Part shown: positions 36,044 to 45,318 of the stretch, one piece after another
Layout: each line of letters opens with the position of its first letter
How positions within the stretch are numbered: position 1 is the stretch's first letter
From: JAWKUK01 sp964402175
Lineage (GTDB): Bacteria; Planctomycetota; UBA1135; GCA-002686595
Direction of reading: 5' to 3'
Assembly: GCA_964402175.1 (NCBI GenBank)
Contig: CAYOBN010000012.1
Coordinates: forward strand, 1-64,000
Length of the DNA: 64,000 nucleotides
Notes under the pieces: model-generated
Databases searched by the model: none
Seen by the model: only the letters and a program-made list of their open reading frames with translations
Told to the model about the DNA's origin: nothing
Program-made: the position numbers and the translations under genes

Positions 36044-37648
36044 GTGGCGCGGCTGCTTGGGACCTTGGCGCTCACGACGGGCGTCGCGGTGAGCCAGGGC
36101 ATCCCGTCCAACGTCCTCCTGGTTCGGGAGCTCACGCCTCCTCCGACGACGCCGGATGGACTGACTTGGGCGACAGCCTTCCAGAATCCGCAGGATGCGC
36201 TCGTAGCCGTGGGTGCACCCGGATCCACCCGCAATGAGATCTGGGTCGCCGAAGGCACCTACGCCCCCACCTCGACCTCCGATCGCACCGTGTCCTTCGT
36301 GCTCGTTCCGGGCACACGCCTCTACGGAGGCTTCCTCGGAACCGAGTCGAACCTCCAAGATCGACCGACGCCGCTGGCCACAACGACCCTCACGGGTGAC
36401 ATCGACAACAGCCCCTTCACCGTGACCGCGGACAGCTTCCATGTGGTCCGGGTCGATGAACCCGGCTTGTATTTCATCGAGGGCTTCACCATCGAGCGCG
36501 GTGCCGCCATCCCCGCGAGCGGCAACCCCGTAGCGGGTGACCCGAACAACTGGGGTGGCGGCCTGCTGGCCTACCTACCTGGCGCCAGCGAGGACATCAC
36601 CGAGCTCGAGATCCGCGACGTCACCTTCCGCAACTGCCTCGCCGGCGGCGGTGGTGGCCTGGCCGCAGGGGGGAGCGGCGTCGACTTCGTGCGCGTCTCG
36701 CGTTGCGTCTTCGAGAACAACATCGGCTTCAGCCGCGATCCCGACGTCGATGTGGGCCACCTCGGCGTCGGCGGAGGGGCCCTGTTCTGGAACATCGGGG
36801 GCACCGATCTTCTGCGCTTTCAAGGCGATGAAGGCACCGGACTCCAGAGCGTGATCGAGGGCGTCTACATCTACCACTCGCGCTTCTCCGGCAACACGTC
36901 GACTTACGGCGGCGGCATCTGCGTCGCGAACGCACGAGAGAACATCTGGTTGGTCAACAACCTGCTGCATCGGAACTCGGCCTGCGGTGGCGGCGGACTC
37001 TTCGAGTACCACGGCAGCGGTTCGATCGGCGGGGTGCCCGCGGGCTGGCCGCGGGTCGAATTCTGCACGTTCTCGTCCAACTCGGCCCTCGACAACCTCG
37101 GGCCCGCCGGTAGCCTCTGGTCCGGGGGCGGGGCCATCCACACGCAATGGGGCGTGGGCGGAACCCTGCCGAACCCGTCGATCGTCGTGCGCAGCTCGAT
37201 CCTCTGGGGCAACTTCGACCAGACCCCGGCCACGAACGACGCGGCCAGCATCGGCGGGGCGGCGGCGGTCGCCGCCCTGGTCGACTCCAGCGACGTGCAG
37301 CGCACGACCTCTTCGCTGCCTTGGCCTGGCCCGGACAACATCAACCAGGATCCGCTCTTCGTCAACGCGGTCGGGGGCAACCTGCGGCTGTCCTTCGGCT
37401 CTCCGTGCATCGATGGAGCGGAGGACCTCGTCCTCGATCGAGTGATCGGCCTCGGTGACTTCGCGGACGTCGACCGCAACGGGGTTTTTGGGGGAACGAA
37501 CGGGCAGCACCTGCCGGTGGACCTCGACCTGACCCCGGCGCGCGAGTCTCTCTTCCTCCTCGTGCCGCCGCTCACGTTGGCGATTCCGACCGTCCGCGCG
37601 GACATGGGTTGCTACGAGTACGTCCTCGGCAACCCGGGTGCCCAGTGA
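36044..37648 (+). CDS. Secreted right-handed parallel beta-helix protein
   Basis: From the GTG at 36044 the protein is 534 aa, beginning with a hydrophobic signal-like segment (RLLGTLALTTGVAVSQG). Repeating short strands with Asn/Gly turns (IRDVTFRNCLAGGGGGL, VSRCVFENNIGFS, YHSRFSGNTSTYGGGICV, VNNLLHRNSACGGGGL, VRSSILWGNF) are typical of beta-helix polymorphic surface proteins. The end of the family is marked by DMGCYEYV, preceded by NLRLSFGSPCIDGAED. It lacks the C-terminal domain of its neighbours. The true start may lie upstream across the octanucleotide repeat. The role is likely surface adhesion or polysaccharide binding. Confidence 0.85.
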   Translation: MARLLGTLALTTGVAVSQGIPSNVLLVRELTPPPTTPDGLTWATAFQNPQDALVAVGAPGSTRNEIWVAEGTYAPTSTSDRTVSFVLVPGTRLYGGFLGTESNLQDRPTPLATTTLTGDIDNSPFTVTADSFHVVRVDEPGLYFIEGFTIERGAAIPASGNPVAGDPNNWGGGLLAYLPGASEDITELEIRDVTFRNCLAGGGGGLAAGGSGVDFVRVSRCVFENNIGFSRDPDVDVGHLGVGGGALFWNIGGTDLLRFQGDEGTGLQSVIEGVYIYHSRFSGNTSTYGGGICVANARENIWLVNNLLHRNSACGGGGLFEYHGSGSIGGVPAGWPRVEFCTFSSNSALDNLGPAGSLWSGGGAIHTQWGVGGTLPNPSIVVRSSILWGNFDQTPATNDAASIGGAAAVAALVDSSDVQRTTSSLPWPGPDNINQDPLFVNAVGGNLRLSFGSPCIDGAEDLVLDRVIGLGDFADVDRNGVFGGTNGQHLPVDLDLTPARESLFLLVPPLTLAIPTVRADMGCYEYVLGNPGAQ

Positions 37649-37667
37649 TCTGACACCCTCGAATTGC

Positions 37668-37704
37668 GGCGGGTCGCATTGCTCGTGAGTGCGTGCAACC
37701 CGCC
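37668..37704 (+). terminator. Hairpin after the beta-helix gene
   Basis: An 11-bp stem with one mismatch (37668-37678 with 37694-37704) lies 20 bp after the stop, before the beta-propeller gene. There is no clear T tract. It may partly terminate transcription or stabilise the message. Confidence 0.4.
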
Positions 37705-37754
37705 GGACAGCCCACTCCTGGACCGACTCGGACCACCGCTGACGGACTTTCGCC

Positions 37755-39458
37755 ATGACCATGCTGGCTTCGATCGCGCTCGTTGTTGCCCCTACCATGA
37801 CCCAGTTGCCCGCGTGGGACGTCAGCCCCGATCCGGTGCGGCAGTTGCTCAGCTTTGGGCTGGCGGTCGACATTCACCGAGAGAGAATGGCGGTGGCTGT
37901 GGCGTACGGAGGCCCAATGGGTAACAACCCGGTTCATGGTCCCGGAGAAGTCGTTGTATTCGATCGGGTATCGACGGGGTGGATTCGGAATGCCGTTATC
38001 TCCTGCCCCGACGTCGCAAGTTCGTATCACGCGAGCTTCGCGCGCAGAATTCAAGTGAACGGGAATCACTTGGCCGTAGCCGATCCGCAGAGGACGATTC
38101 TCGGTACCCCCTTCGCTGGCACACTCTGGTGTTACGACGAAACGTCCAGTGGCTGGGAGCTCCGTCAACAGATCCACCGTGCCCCGCAGCAGGGTTACGG
38201 TGCGTACATCTCGATGGATGAGGATCGACTTGCCGTCTCGTCGTCATACGTTCTCGGCCAGACGGCATTCGGCACGCGCGAGGTCGGCGCCGTGGACATC
38301 TACGAGCGCGTCCAAGGTCGTTGGACGCTGACCGACACCCTCACCCCGGTCGATCTCGGACCACGCGGGACGACCCAGCACTTTGGCCTCAACGTCCGCC
38401 TGCATGGTGACCTCCTCATCGCGGGTACCGATCGCAGCTCGGTCTACGCCTCGTCCATCGGCGAGGTTCGTGTGTTCGAGCGTGACGGGAGTGGCTGGAA
38501 CGAGCGGCAGGTGCTGAATGCGCCGTGGGACTACGCAAGGTCCAGGTACGGGACAAGCGGACTGGCTCTCGATGACGAGTGGATCATGGTCGGCGACGCC
38601 CCGATCATGGGGTCCTACAGTGTGGCTCTGTCCCGCTCGCCGCGCGTGTGGATCTACCGCCGCGGTCCGCTGCCGGGGTCGCCTTGGACCCTCTTCCAGT
38701 ACATCGAGCCCAGCCATTGGTGGGTGTCCATCAACCAGGCCGATGAATTCGGCTTCTCCGTCGCCCTCAGCGGCAACCGCATGGTCGTCGGTGCCCCGAG
38801 GGCGGAGAACTCCCTCGGCCAACGCTCCTTGGGGCAGGCTTGGGTCTTCGAGTTCAACGGCACCTCCTGGGTGGAGACCCAGAGGCTGACCACGCCCGAG
38901 GTCGAGAATCCTGGTGCGAGCCCCCAGTACCTCGGCTGGTCCGTCGACATCGACGGTCCCTACATCGCGGTCGGTGACTCCCATGCCCCAGCGGGCAACC
39001 CCTCCGTCACGCCGGTAGGCAAGGCCTACGTCTACGAGAACGGCCTCGGGACCCCCACCTGCGTCGGAGTGCCGAACGCGACCGGTCAACCCGCGCTTCT
39101 CACCGCCCGCGGCAGCGACTACGCCCATTTCGGCTACGTCGACTTCTTCGGCAGCTCGTTCCCGCCCCTCAGCGTCGGACTGCTGGTCGCCGCGCCCCTC
39201 CAGAGCTTCGTGGCGAACCCGGCGGGCAGCCAGGGCAACCTCTGCCTCGGCGGCACCCTGCGCCGCCTCGGCCACCGCCCTGCCGACGCCCAGGGCAACT
39301 GGTCCCTCGCCTACGAGCTGCCTGCCGCCGGCTCCATCCCCCCGAACCAACCCGCGATCACGCCGGGCACCACGTGGCACTTCCAGGCCTGGTACCGCCA
39401 GCCGGGCACCCCGCCGACCTCGAACTTCTCCGGCGCGCTGGAGATCACGTTCCGCTGA
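37755..39458 (+). CDS. Secreted FG-GAP-type beta-propeller with shared C-terminal domain
   Basis: This 567-aa protein has a weak signal sequence (MLASIALVVAPTMTQLPA). Residues about 30-425 form propeller repeats in which each blade has FGxxVxLxGDxLxVG and a VYxxxxxxW strand (FGLNVRLHGDLLIAG, FGFSVALSGNRMVVGAP, GQAWVFEFNGTSWVE). From about 432 the shared C-terminal domain begins (TCVGVPNATGQ, GSQGNLCLGG, WHFQAWYRQ, SNFSGALEITF), here more divergent. It is a clear paralogue of the protein at 58855-60579, and both are preceded by a beta-helix gene or its remnant. Confidence 0.83.
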   Translation: MTMLASIALVVAPTMTQLPAWDVSPDPVRQLLSFGLAVDIHRERMAVAVAYGGPMGNNPVHGPGEVVVFDRVSTGWIRNAVISCPDVASSYHASFARRIQVNGNHLAVADPQRTILGTPFAGTLWCYDETSSGWELRQQIHRAPQQGYGAYISMDEDRLAVSSSYVLGQTAFGTREVGAVDIYERVQGRWTLTDTLTPVDLGPRGTTQHFGLNVRLHGDLLIAGTDRSSVYASSIGEVRVFERDGSGWNERQVLNAPWDYARSRYGTSGLALDDEWIMVGDAPIMGSYSVALSRSPRVWIYRRGPLPGSPWTLFQYIEPSHWWVSINQADEFGFSVALSGNRMVVGAPRAENSLGQRSLGQAWVFEFNGTSWVETQRLTTPEVENPGASPQYLGWSVDIDGPYIAVGDSHAPAGNPSVTPVGKAYVYENGLGTPTCVGVPNATGQPALLTARGSDYAHFGYVDFFGSSFPPLSVGLLVAAPLQSFVANPAGSQGNLCLGGTLRRLGHRPADAQGNWSLAYELPAAGSIPPNQPAITPGTTWHFQAWYRQPGTPPTSNFSGALEITFR

Positions 39459-39499
39459 CCCACGCGGCGCACCGCAAGCGTCCTTCCCGAGGTCGCGTG

Positions 39500-39600
39500 C
39501 CTGCTCTCGAGCGCGCGCCGCGGGTGAAGCTGATGCACCGCTCCGACCGGGGAGCGCAGTACACAAGCGACAGCTCACAGCAGCTTACGGCTGGCTTGCC
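39500..39600 (+). pseudogene. IS3-family transposase (OrfB) remnant
   Basis: The plus frame contains KLMHRSDRGAQYTSDSSQQ, which matches the HSDRGxQYTS integrase-core motif of IS3-family OrfB. It is a degraded stub: no full catalytic domain, no DDE set and no terminal repeats are visible. The 301-bp gap between the two convergent genes contains only this and GC-rich sequence without a gene. Confidence 0.6.
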
Positions 39601-39759
39601 ACGGCTACCCCAAGTGCTCGGCGGGCTCCGCCTCTCCTCGGCCTTCCCGATGCACGGTGACCGTCGCAGGGGCACCTCAGGTCATCTGTGGTCCCCACGG
39701 ACCCAGGGTCCACTGGACCGGACAGGGGCACGGACAGGGACGAGGAGCCAACGCGGCGC

Positions 39760-41436
39760 TCATCCATCGCGCGGCTCGCGCAGCGTCCGCAGCAGCGATC
39801 CATCCGCAGCGTGCAGGGTGATCCGTCCCCCGCGCCAATGCACGAGCCAGCGTTCGCCAGCGAGGTCCAACACGTTAGCGGTCTTCTGTGCATCGAATGG
39901 CAGCGACGAACGACCCGTCGGTCCGACCGTGATGAACTCCTGCGTGAACGCCTCGGTCACCGGGTCGGTGTGCCAGGTGAGCACGAGCATCTGCGCTGCA
40001 TGTTGGCGCCAGCGCCAGAAGATCCCCTCGACCGTCGCGACCGTCGTGCCGGTTGTGAGCTCGACGAGCTCGTTCCATTGCACGAGCCGAGCTCCGGGGT
40101 CTTCCTGTTCACGCCATCCACTGAGACAGAGGTAGTCCGCCGCGGGAGAGCACTTGATTCGCCTCACCCCGGCCCAGAACGTCCCGTGACCGATCGGGCT
40201 CGTCGTGCCGTCTTCGAGGGAGCACCGGTACAGGCGCAGGTCCTCACCCAAGAAAACGTAGGCGCGGGTGGGTGTTCCGTTCCGTTCGGGGCACGCGGCG
40301 TATGCACGCGCGCGGAAGCGGGCCAACACCGCTTTGGTCTCGAGCGACAGGACCTCGACGTCGACCAGCCGTTGCCGAGGGCTGGATTCGATGACCTTCT
40401 CTTTGGTCGTCACGTCCGGAGCGGGCCAGGCCTGCGGAGCTTCGACACGGATCGGTTCGCCACCTTCGAGGTCGAGGGACCAGCACTGGCTCACCTCGTA
40501 CTCGAGCCCACGTCGGTCGAGCGCCAGCGTGTTCTCACGGCCGAACGAAGCGTCACGGGTGGCTTGCAGGACGACATCGACATGGCGACCGTCGAAGGAC
40601 GGAAGCAGCGTCACCTGCGCGTCCGCTGCGTCGAATGGCATGTGGACGATGTTTGCAGCGGTGCGCAACGCGCTCCAGATCCCGGGCGCAACGAAGGCAA
40701 ACGCGAGGGCTAGCGCCCGAATCGCGCGTGCGGCGGGCCGATCCGCGCGGGCGCCCCGCGAAACTGCCAGGACGACGAGCACCGAGATGCCGACGAATGT
40801 GCTCGCTCCGCCGTAGATCGCGGTGAGGAAGACCTCCAGTCCGATCCGCAAGAGGACCGCGCCCGGCTCGGGCTCGCGCACTGCGTGCAATGCACCGATG
40901 GCGGCCAAGGGCACGGAACCGACGGTGAGACCGACCAGCCCGCCCATCAGAGCGTTACGGAACGTGTAGGCAGCGAGTCCACAGAGGACCGCTACCACAG
41001 TCAGCGTCGTCAGGGTGTAGCGCACTGGCCAGCCCTGGAACGTGTCGGGCAGGGGCTCTTGCGCGGTCGCGGCCAGCCACAGGCCGGCGCCGACCAAAGC
41101 CATCACCGCGAGCCGGGGCAAGCCGAGCTGCAGGCGACCGACCGGCGCTCTGGCCCAGGTGCGCGCGAGGCCGCTGGTGCGGTCGCGCACATAGGTCTCA
41201 GCGGCGATCAGCGCAAAGAGCACCACCACGAGCGAGGGTGCGAGGAAAGGCAAGGTGCGCCCGAGCTCTCCCAGCCGCGTGCCGCAGAGCTGCGCGAGCC
41301 CCCACAGCAGTAGCGCACCTGCTCCGGCGAGAGTGAGCGCAAGGGGCAACGTTGCGCGCAGCTCGAGCCACGTCAAGGTGACGAGGCCGCGCAGAGTCGG
41401 GAATCGGCGCAGGGCGCCGGTAGGGACGGAGGTCAC
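39760..41436 (-). CDS. ABC-type permease-like protein with large soluble C-terminal domain (B)
   Basis: This 558-aa protein starts at a GTG overlapping the previous stop. The first 250 residues hold about six membrane segments (LPLALTLAGAGALLLWGLA, SLVVVLFALIAAETYV, LAVMALVGAGLWLAATA, TLTVVAVLCGLAAYTF). The C-terminal 300 residues are soluble, beta-rich and likely extracytosolic (CWSLDLEGGEPIRV, YLCLSGWREQEDPG, WRGGRITLHAADGS). The ending GSLLRTLRE matches the ending of the neighbouring permease (ALLRTLREE), so the two are paralogues. With the ABC ATPase and GntR genes it completes a YtrABC-like operon. Confidence 0.75.
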   Translation of the reverse strand: MTSVPTGALRRFPTLRGLVTLTWLELRATLPLALTLAGAGALLLWGLAQLCGTRLGELGRTLPFLAPSLVVVLFALIAAETYVRDRTSGLARTWARAPVGRLQLGLPRLAVMALVGAGLWLAATAQEPLPDTFQGWPVRYTLTTLTVVAVLCGLAAYTFRNALMGGLVGLTVGSVPLAAIGALHAVREPEPGAVLLRIGLEVFLTAIYGGASTFVGISVLVVLAVSRGARADRPAARAIRALALAFAFVAPGIWSALRTAANIVHMPFDAADAQVTLLPSFDGRHVDVVLQATRDASFGRENTLALDRRGLEYEVSQCWSLDLEGGEPIRVEAPQAWPAPDVTTKEKVIESSPRQRLVDVEVLSLETKAVLARFRARAYAACPERNGTPTRAYVFLGEDLRLYRCSLEDGTTSPIGHGTFWAGVRRIKCSPAADYLCLSGWREQEDPGARLVQWNELVELTTGTTVATVEGIFWRWRQHAAQMLVLTWHTDPVTEAFTQEFITVGPTGRSSLPFDAQKTANVLDLAGERWLVHWRGGRITLHAADGSLLRTLREPRDG

Positions 41437-43280
41437 CGGCCGACCTCCTCGCGCAGAGTGCGCAGCAGCGCTCCGTCGACGTCATGCAACGTCAGGCGCC
41501 GACGGTCGGCGCTGCGCGCGACGAAGCGGCCATCGGGCAGGACGCCGATCCAGTTCACGCTGACCTCGAAACCGAAGTCGAGCTCTCTCTCGCCTTGCAG
41601 CGTGATGACACGCCAATGCCGGGTCCTGGCCTCTCGGGCCCAATGAGAGCCGAGCGAGCGCGGCTCTTCGGTAGTCGCTTCGATGTTCGTGGGGACGATG
41701 ACGGTCTGGTCTCCACCGAACCAGAAGGAACCGGCTTCGAACGTGATGCGCGCACCGGACTCGACGTCGACGAGCACCCTGTGGCGTGGACCTGCGTCTT
41801 TGTCCGAGTGGACGATGCAACGGCCATCGGGCGAGGGCACGTTGGAGTAACGCGAGGTGGGCTGCGCCCTGAGGCCGAGCGGCCGCTGAACACCGCGCAG
41901 GACATCGGCGCGCTGCACCATGCCTTCGACGTCTGCGAAGTAACCCACGCCGCGAGCGCCGAGTGGAGCACCGAGCCGCTGTGCTGCCGGGACGACGATC
42001 GATTCGGGACCGTCCTTCAGGGACCAGACCTCGGAGGGCGCCTCGGAGGTCCACCCTTCCGTTCGCCGTCGCACCAACGTGTCGCCGATCGCGATGGAGT
42101 ACGCGTGCCAGTCGGACTTGCAGAGGGTCATGCTCGACGGTTCGAGCGACCAGCAGGTCGCGATTGCGTCTTCGTCCGCGCGGAGACTCGAGCGGATTTG
42201 AAGCGTCCGGCCATCGGACGACCACGCTACGGGCTCGACGGTGTGGTGTGTCCCGAGGCCGGTGCGCTCCGCCACCGGCAGCGTCGAAAGCCGCACGGGC
42301 TCCGCCGACGTGTCGAGGTCCATGAGCCACCACGTCCAATCCGCGAGCCCGCTGGAGCGGGGATGCCGAAGCGTGAACACGACGCGGTTGTCGGTCGGCG
42401 ACACGAGCACCTCGCCGACCTGCGCGCCGTCAGCGCCCACGGGGAGCGTCGCGGCGTACTGCGCCCCACGGAGCGGGAGGGACCACCACAGCCCGACCAA
42501 CGGGATCATCACGGCAGAGGCCGCCGCTGCGCGATGGAGGACGCTCCGTGACCTCTTGCCCCGCAGGGCGAGCGCCGGAACCGCCACCGCGAAGAGCAAC
42601 AGCGTCCAACCGATCGCGGCGGCTGGAGCGACGTCGAAGGTGAGCGCGAGCGCACGCGCCTCGAAGAAGCTCGGCGCAGCTTCGAATGCGCCCGACCGCT
42701 GCCGCGCGAGCGGTGCCGCGTGCAGCACCAGCGCCCCGAGGCCCGCGAGCACGGACGCGAGGCCATGGCGTGTCACCACGGCGGCGATCACCACCACGGC
42801 GCCGGCCGTCCCGACCGCGCGCAAGGCGAGGCCGACGAGGAGTGGGTGACCCACCCCGTTCCCGGCCGCGAGCTCGGCGTCGAGCGCGGGCGGTGGCCCG
42901 ATCGCGGCAACGACGCCAGCGAGCCACGCCGCGTACACGAGCGCATAGACGGCCAGCGCGAGCGCCTTCGCGGTCGAGGTCCGCGTAGCGCCGACGGGCC
43001 AACCTTGCAGCGCCCGCGCGGTCCCGTGCCTGTGGTCCATGGAGAACGCCTCGGCGAGGAGTGGCAGGAGGCACACGAGTGCGCCCGCGGCAAGCAGCGC
43101 CGGCAGGGCCTCGGGCGGCAAATCCACATGGCGGCGCAGCAGCCTGGCCCAGACGAAGGCGAGCCCCGCTGCAACGAGCGCCACTCCCAGCGCCAAGGGA
43201 GCGAGGTCGCGGAGCTCCTTGCGGACCCAAGGGCCGAGGGCTGCGCCGCGTCCTCGAGCAGCGTGAACCAGGCCGCTCAC
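41433..43280 (-). CDS. ABC-type permease-like protein with large soluble C-terminal domain (A)
   Basis: This 615-aa protein has about seven membrane segments in the first 270 residues (LAPLALGVALVAAGLAFVW, LLAAGALVCLLPLLAEAF, LALAVYALVYAAWLAGVVA). A soluble half with repeated short beta motifs follows (GEVLVSPTDNRVVFTLR, VEPVAWSSDGRTLQIRSS, PSPDGRCIVHSD, LPDGRFVARS). These resemble WD40/TolB-type propeller blades. The GTG start overlaps the stop of the ATPase gene (GTGA). A transporter subunit fused to a propeller is an unusual combination; it may sense or bind the substrate. Confidence 0.75.
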   Translation of the reverse strand: MSGLVHAARGRGAALGPWVRKELRDLAPLALGVALVAAGLAFVWARLLRRHVDLPPEALPALLAAGALVCLLPLLAEAFSMDHRHGTARALQGWPVGATRTSTAKALALAVYALVYAAWLAGVVAAIGPPPALDAELAAGNGVGHPLLVGLALRAVGTAGAVVVIAAVVTRHGLASVLAGLGALVLHAAPLARQRSGAFEAAPSFFEARALALTFDVAPAAAIGWTLLLFAVAVPALALRGKRSRSVLHRAAAASAVMIPLVGLWWSLPLRGAQYAATLPVGADGAQVGEVLVSPTDNRVVFTLRHPRSSGLADWTWWLMDLDTSAEPVRLSTLPVAERTGLGTHHTVEPVAWSSDGRTLQIRSSLRADEDAIATCWSLEPSSMTLCKSDWHAYSIAIGDTLVRRRTEGWTSEAPSEVWSLKDGPESIVVPAAQRLGAPLGARGVGYFADVEGMVQRADVLRGVQRPLGLRAQPTSRYSNVPSPDGRCIVHSDKDAGPRHRVLVDVESGARITFEAGSFWFGGDQTVIVPTNIEATTEEPRSLGSHWAREARTRHWRVITLQGERELDFGFEVSVNWIGVLPDGRFVARSADRRRLTLHDVDGALLRTLREEVGR

Positions 43281-44044
43281 GCCGCCCGCCCTTCCGCCGC
43301 GACGGCGACCAGCGCCTCTTCGAGGTCTCCGCGTTCGTTCGTCGCCCGCAGCTCGTCCACCGACGCGACCCGTGTCACGCGGCCGTGCGCGAACAGCGCG
43401 ACGTGATCCGCGCAGCGCTCGATGTCCGCGATCGAATGCGAGACCAGCAGCACCGTGCGCCCGTCCTCGCAGAGGTGCGTGATGACCCCGTCCAGCACCT
43501 TGCGGCGCGCGAGGGGGTCGAGGCCGCTGAAGGGCTCGTCGAGGAGCAAGAGGCGCGGCCGGTGCGCGAGCTCGCCCGCCAGGTTCTCGAGCGCGCGCTG
43601 GCCCTTCGAGAGCTCGCTATAGCGCTGGCGCGGGTCCAGGCCGAACTCGGCGAGCAGGCGTTCGGCTTCGTCCCCGTCCCAAGTCCGATAGAGGGCCGCC
43701 AGCAGCGCAAAGTGGTCGCGGATCCGCATCCACTTGGGCAGGTCCGTGCGATCGGGCACATAACCGACCGCGGCGCGCACACGCTGACCGTCGCGCACGG
43801 GGTCGAGGCCCAGCACACGCACCTCGGCGCGCGACCGCCGCCACGGCCGTTCGAACCGTGCGCGGTAGGGTTCGGCGCCCGCAAGGATCGCCAGCAGCGT
43901 CGACTTGCCTGCGCCGTTGGCGCCGACGAGCGCCGTGACGGCGCCTGTGGGGACGTCGAGGTCGACGCCGTTCAACACAGGGCGACGGCCGTAGCCGAAG
44001 TTCAGGCCACGAACGGCGATGGCGAGGTCCGATCCGGTGTTCAT
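43277..44044 (-). CDS. ABC transporter ATP-binding protein
   Basis: This 255-aa protein has the full nucleotide-binding domain: Walker A GANGAGKST, signature ELSKGQRAL, Walker B RLLLLDEPFSG with its Glu, and H-loop LLVSHS. In the signature the usual LSGGQ is LSKGQ. YVPDRTDLPKWM lies in the helical domain. I chose the ATG at 44044 because it overlaps the GntR stop (TGATG), and the upstream extension has shadow-frame composition. It should power the two permeases encoded downstream. It resembles YtrB/antibiotic-efflux type ATPases. Confidence 0.93.
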   Translation of the reverse strand: MNTGSDLAIAVRGLNFGYGRRPVLNGVDLDVPTGAVTALVGANGAGKSTLLAILAGAEPYRARFERPWRRSRAEVRVLGLDPVRDGQRVRAAVGYVPDRTDLPKWMRIRDHFALLAALYRTWDGDEAERLLAEFGLDPRQRYSELSKGQRALENLAGELAHRPRLLLLDEPFSGLDPLARRKVLDGVITHLCEDGRTVLLVSHSIADIERCADHVALFAHGRVTRVASVDELRATNERGDLEEALVAVAAEGRAA

Positions 44045-44613
44045 CAGGTTTCCTCTCTCTCGTACGCAGTGCCCTGGCCGGAGCGCTCGCGTGAATTCGT
44101 CGCGCCGCTCGGTACGGCGTCGGATGGTGTGGCGTCGCACGGCTTTGCTTTCGCTGCGGCGAGCGCTGCCGCGCTGCATGCGGCTCCGTCAGGTGGACCT
44201 GCGAGATCCGCCGAATCAAAGCATGAGCCACCCGCGACCGACCAAGCCGCGCAGGCGGACGCGACCAGCTCCTGGACCTCTGCCGCAGCGAGCCCGGCGC
44301 TGAGCGCGTCACCGACCGCGCGACCGAGGCGCTCTGCGAGCGCGCGTGCGCGGAACCTCTGTGCGATGTCCACCGCGCCGTCCGCGACGTACATGCCGCT
44401 GCCACGGCGAGACTCCAGCACCCCCGTCAGCTCCAGCTCGCGCCATGCCCGGCTGACCGTGTTCGGATTGAGCCGCACGAGTCGCGCGAGGTCTCGCACC
44501 GATGGCAGGCGCGCGCCGACGGTCAGCCGTCCCGCCGCGACGGCGAAGCGGACCTGGTCCGCGAGCTGGTCGCCGGGGCTGACCGGTGAACGGGGATCGA
44601 CCACGAACTGCAC
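44044..44613 (-). CDS. GntR-family transcriptional regulator (YtrA-like)
   Basis: This 189-aa protein starts at a GTG. The N-terminal 75 residues are a GntR winged helix (DQLADQVRFAVAAGRL, LPSVRDLARLVRLNPNTVSRAWREL, LESRRGSGMYVAD). The remaining 110 residues are short and Ala/Cys-rich, as in the YtrA subfamily, rather than a large ligand domain. It is the first gene of the transporter operon and probably represses it. The stop and the ATPase start share a base (TGATG). Confidence 0.88.
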   Translation of the reverse strand: MQFVVDPRSPVSPGDQLADQVRFAVAAGRLTVGARLPSVRDLARLVRLNPNTVSRAWRELELTGVLESRRGSGMYVADGAVDIAQRFRARALAERLGRAVGDALSAGLAAAEVQELVASACAAWSVAGGSCFDSADLAGPPDGAACSAAALAAAKAKPCDATPSDAVPSGATNSRERSGQGTAYEREET

Positions 44614-44890
44614 GGGTGTCCCATCGGCCTAGTACACCCCGGCACTTGAGCCCGGATTCTGGTGCCGAGCGCGCGGTCGTCGAGGGCTCTCACCGAGGCA
44701 CGATGGAGTCCGACACAACCCATCACCGTCGCACCCTCCACCGGGTCTCCGTGTCGCGGCGCCACTCCGACCGGAAGCTCGCTGCGGGCTCACGTTGCGG
44801 CTGAGGTCGCTCCGCAGTACCGACGCCCGCCCACGGGACTCCAGCGGCGCTTGCACCGATCGGCCCGATGCGACCAGCCCGACGGAGCGA

Positions 44891-45307
44891 TCAGTTCGCG
44901 TGACTCCGACGAAGGCGCGAACCGAGCCAAGCCATCGGCAGGTAGGCGACGGTGAGGTCGAGCGCGATGAACCAGGTGGGTGCGGGAATGGCGATCGCAT
45001 TGCCGATGCCTCCCAGCAGGAAGAAGGCGCCGAGGCCGAGCGCGAGGGCTCGGTGCTTCGACGCGGCCATCCGCGCGATCAGGGCGGCCCCGACCAGCGT
45101 GCCCAACGCATGCGCGAGGAATGGCATCAGGAAGTGGCGGGGCTCGAACCGGTCGATGTTCGCTTTGAGGCTCTCGAGGTCCTTGGGATCGACTCCGTCG
45201 GGGAGCGGAATGATGGAACCACTGGCGGCGATCAGCGCCATGTTCACGGCGCCGCCCACAGCGACTCCGGCGAGGACAGCGAGCACGTTACGTTGGGTCG
45301 TCGACAT
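44891..45307 (-). CDS. Hypothetical four-helix membrane protein
   Basis: This 138-aa protein has a strong ribosome binding site (GGAGG, 45311-45318 region) before its ATG. Four hydrophobic segments are visible (VLAVLAGVAVGGAVNMALIA, FLAHALGTLVGAALIA, ALALGLGAFFLLGGIGNA, FIALDLTVAYLPMAWLG). No enzyme motif is present. It resembles small uncharacterised inner-membrane proteins. It is separated from the GntR operon by 277 bp and may be its own unit. No role can be read from context. Confidence 0.75.
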   Translation of the reverse strand: MSTTQRNVLAVLAGVAVGGAVNMALIAASGSIIPLPDGVDPKDLESLKANIDRFEPRHFLMPFLAHALGTLVGAALIARMAASKHRALALGLGAFFLLGGIGNAIAIPAPTWFIALDLTVAYLPMAWLGSRLRRSHAN

Positions 45308-45310
45308 AGG

Positions 45311-45318
45311 ATTCCTCC
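45311..45318 (-). promoter_or_regulatory. Strong ribosome binding site
   Basis: On the minus strand GGAGGAAT lies three bases before the ATG at 45307. The core GGAGG is about 6 nt from the start, which fixes the start of the small membrane protein. Confidence 0.6.
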
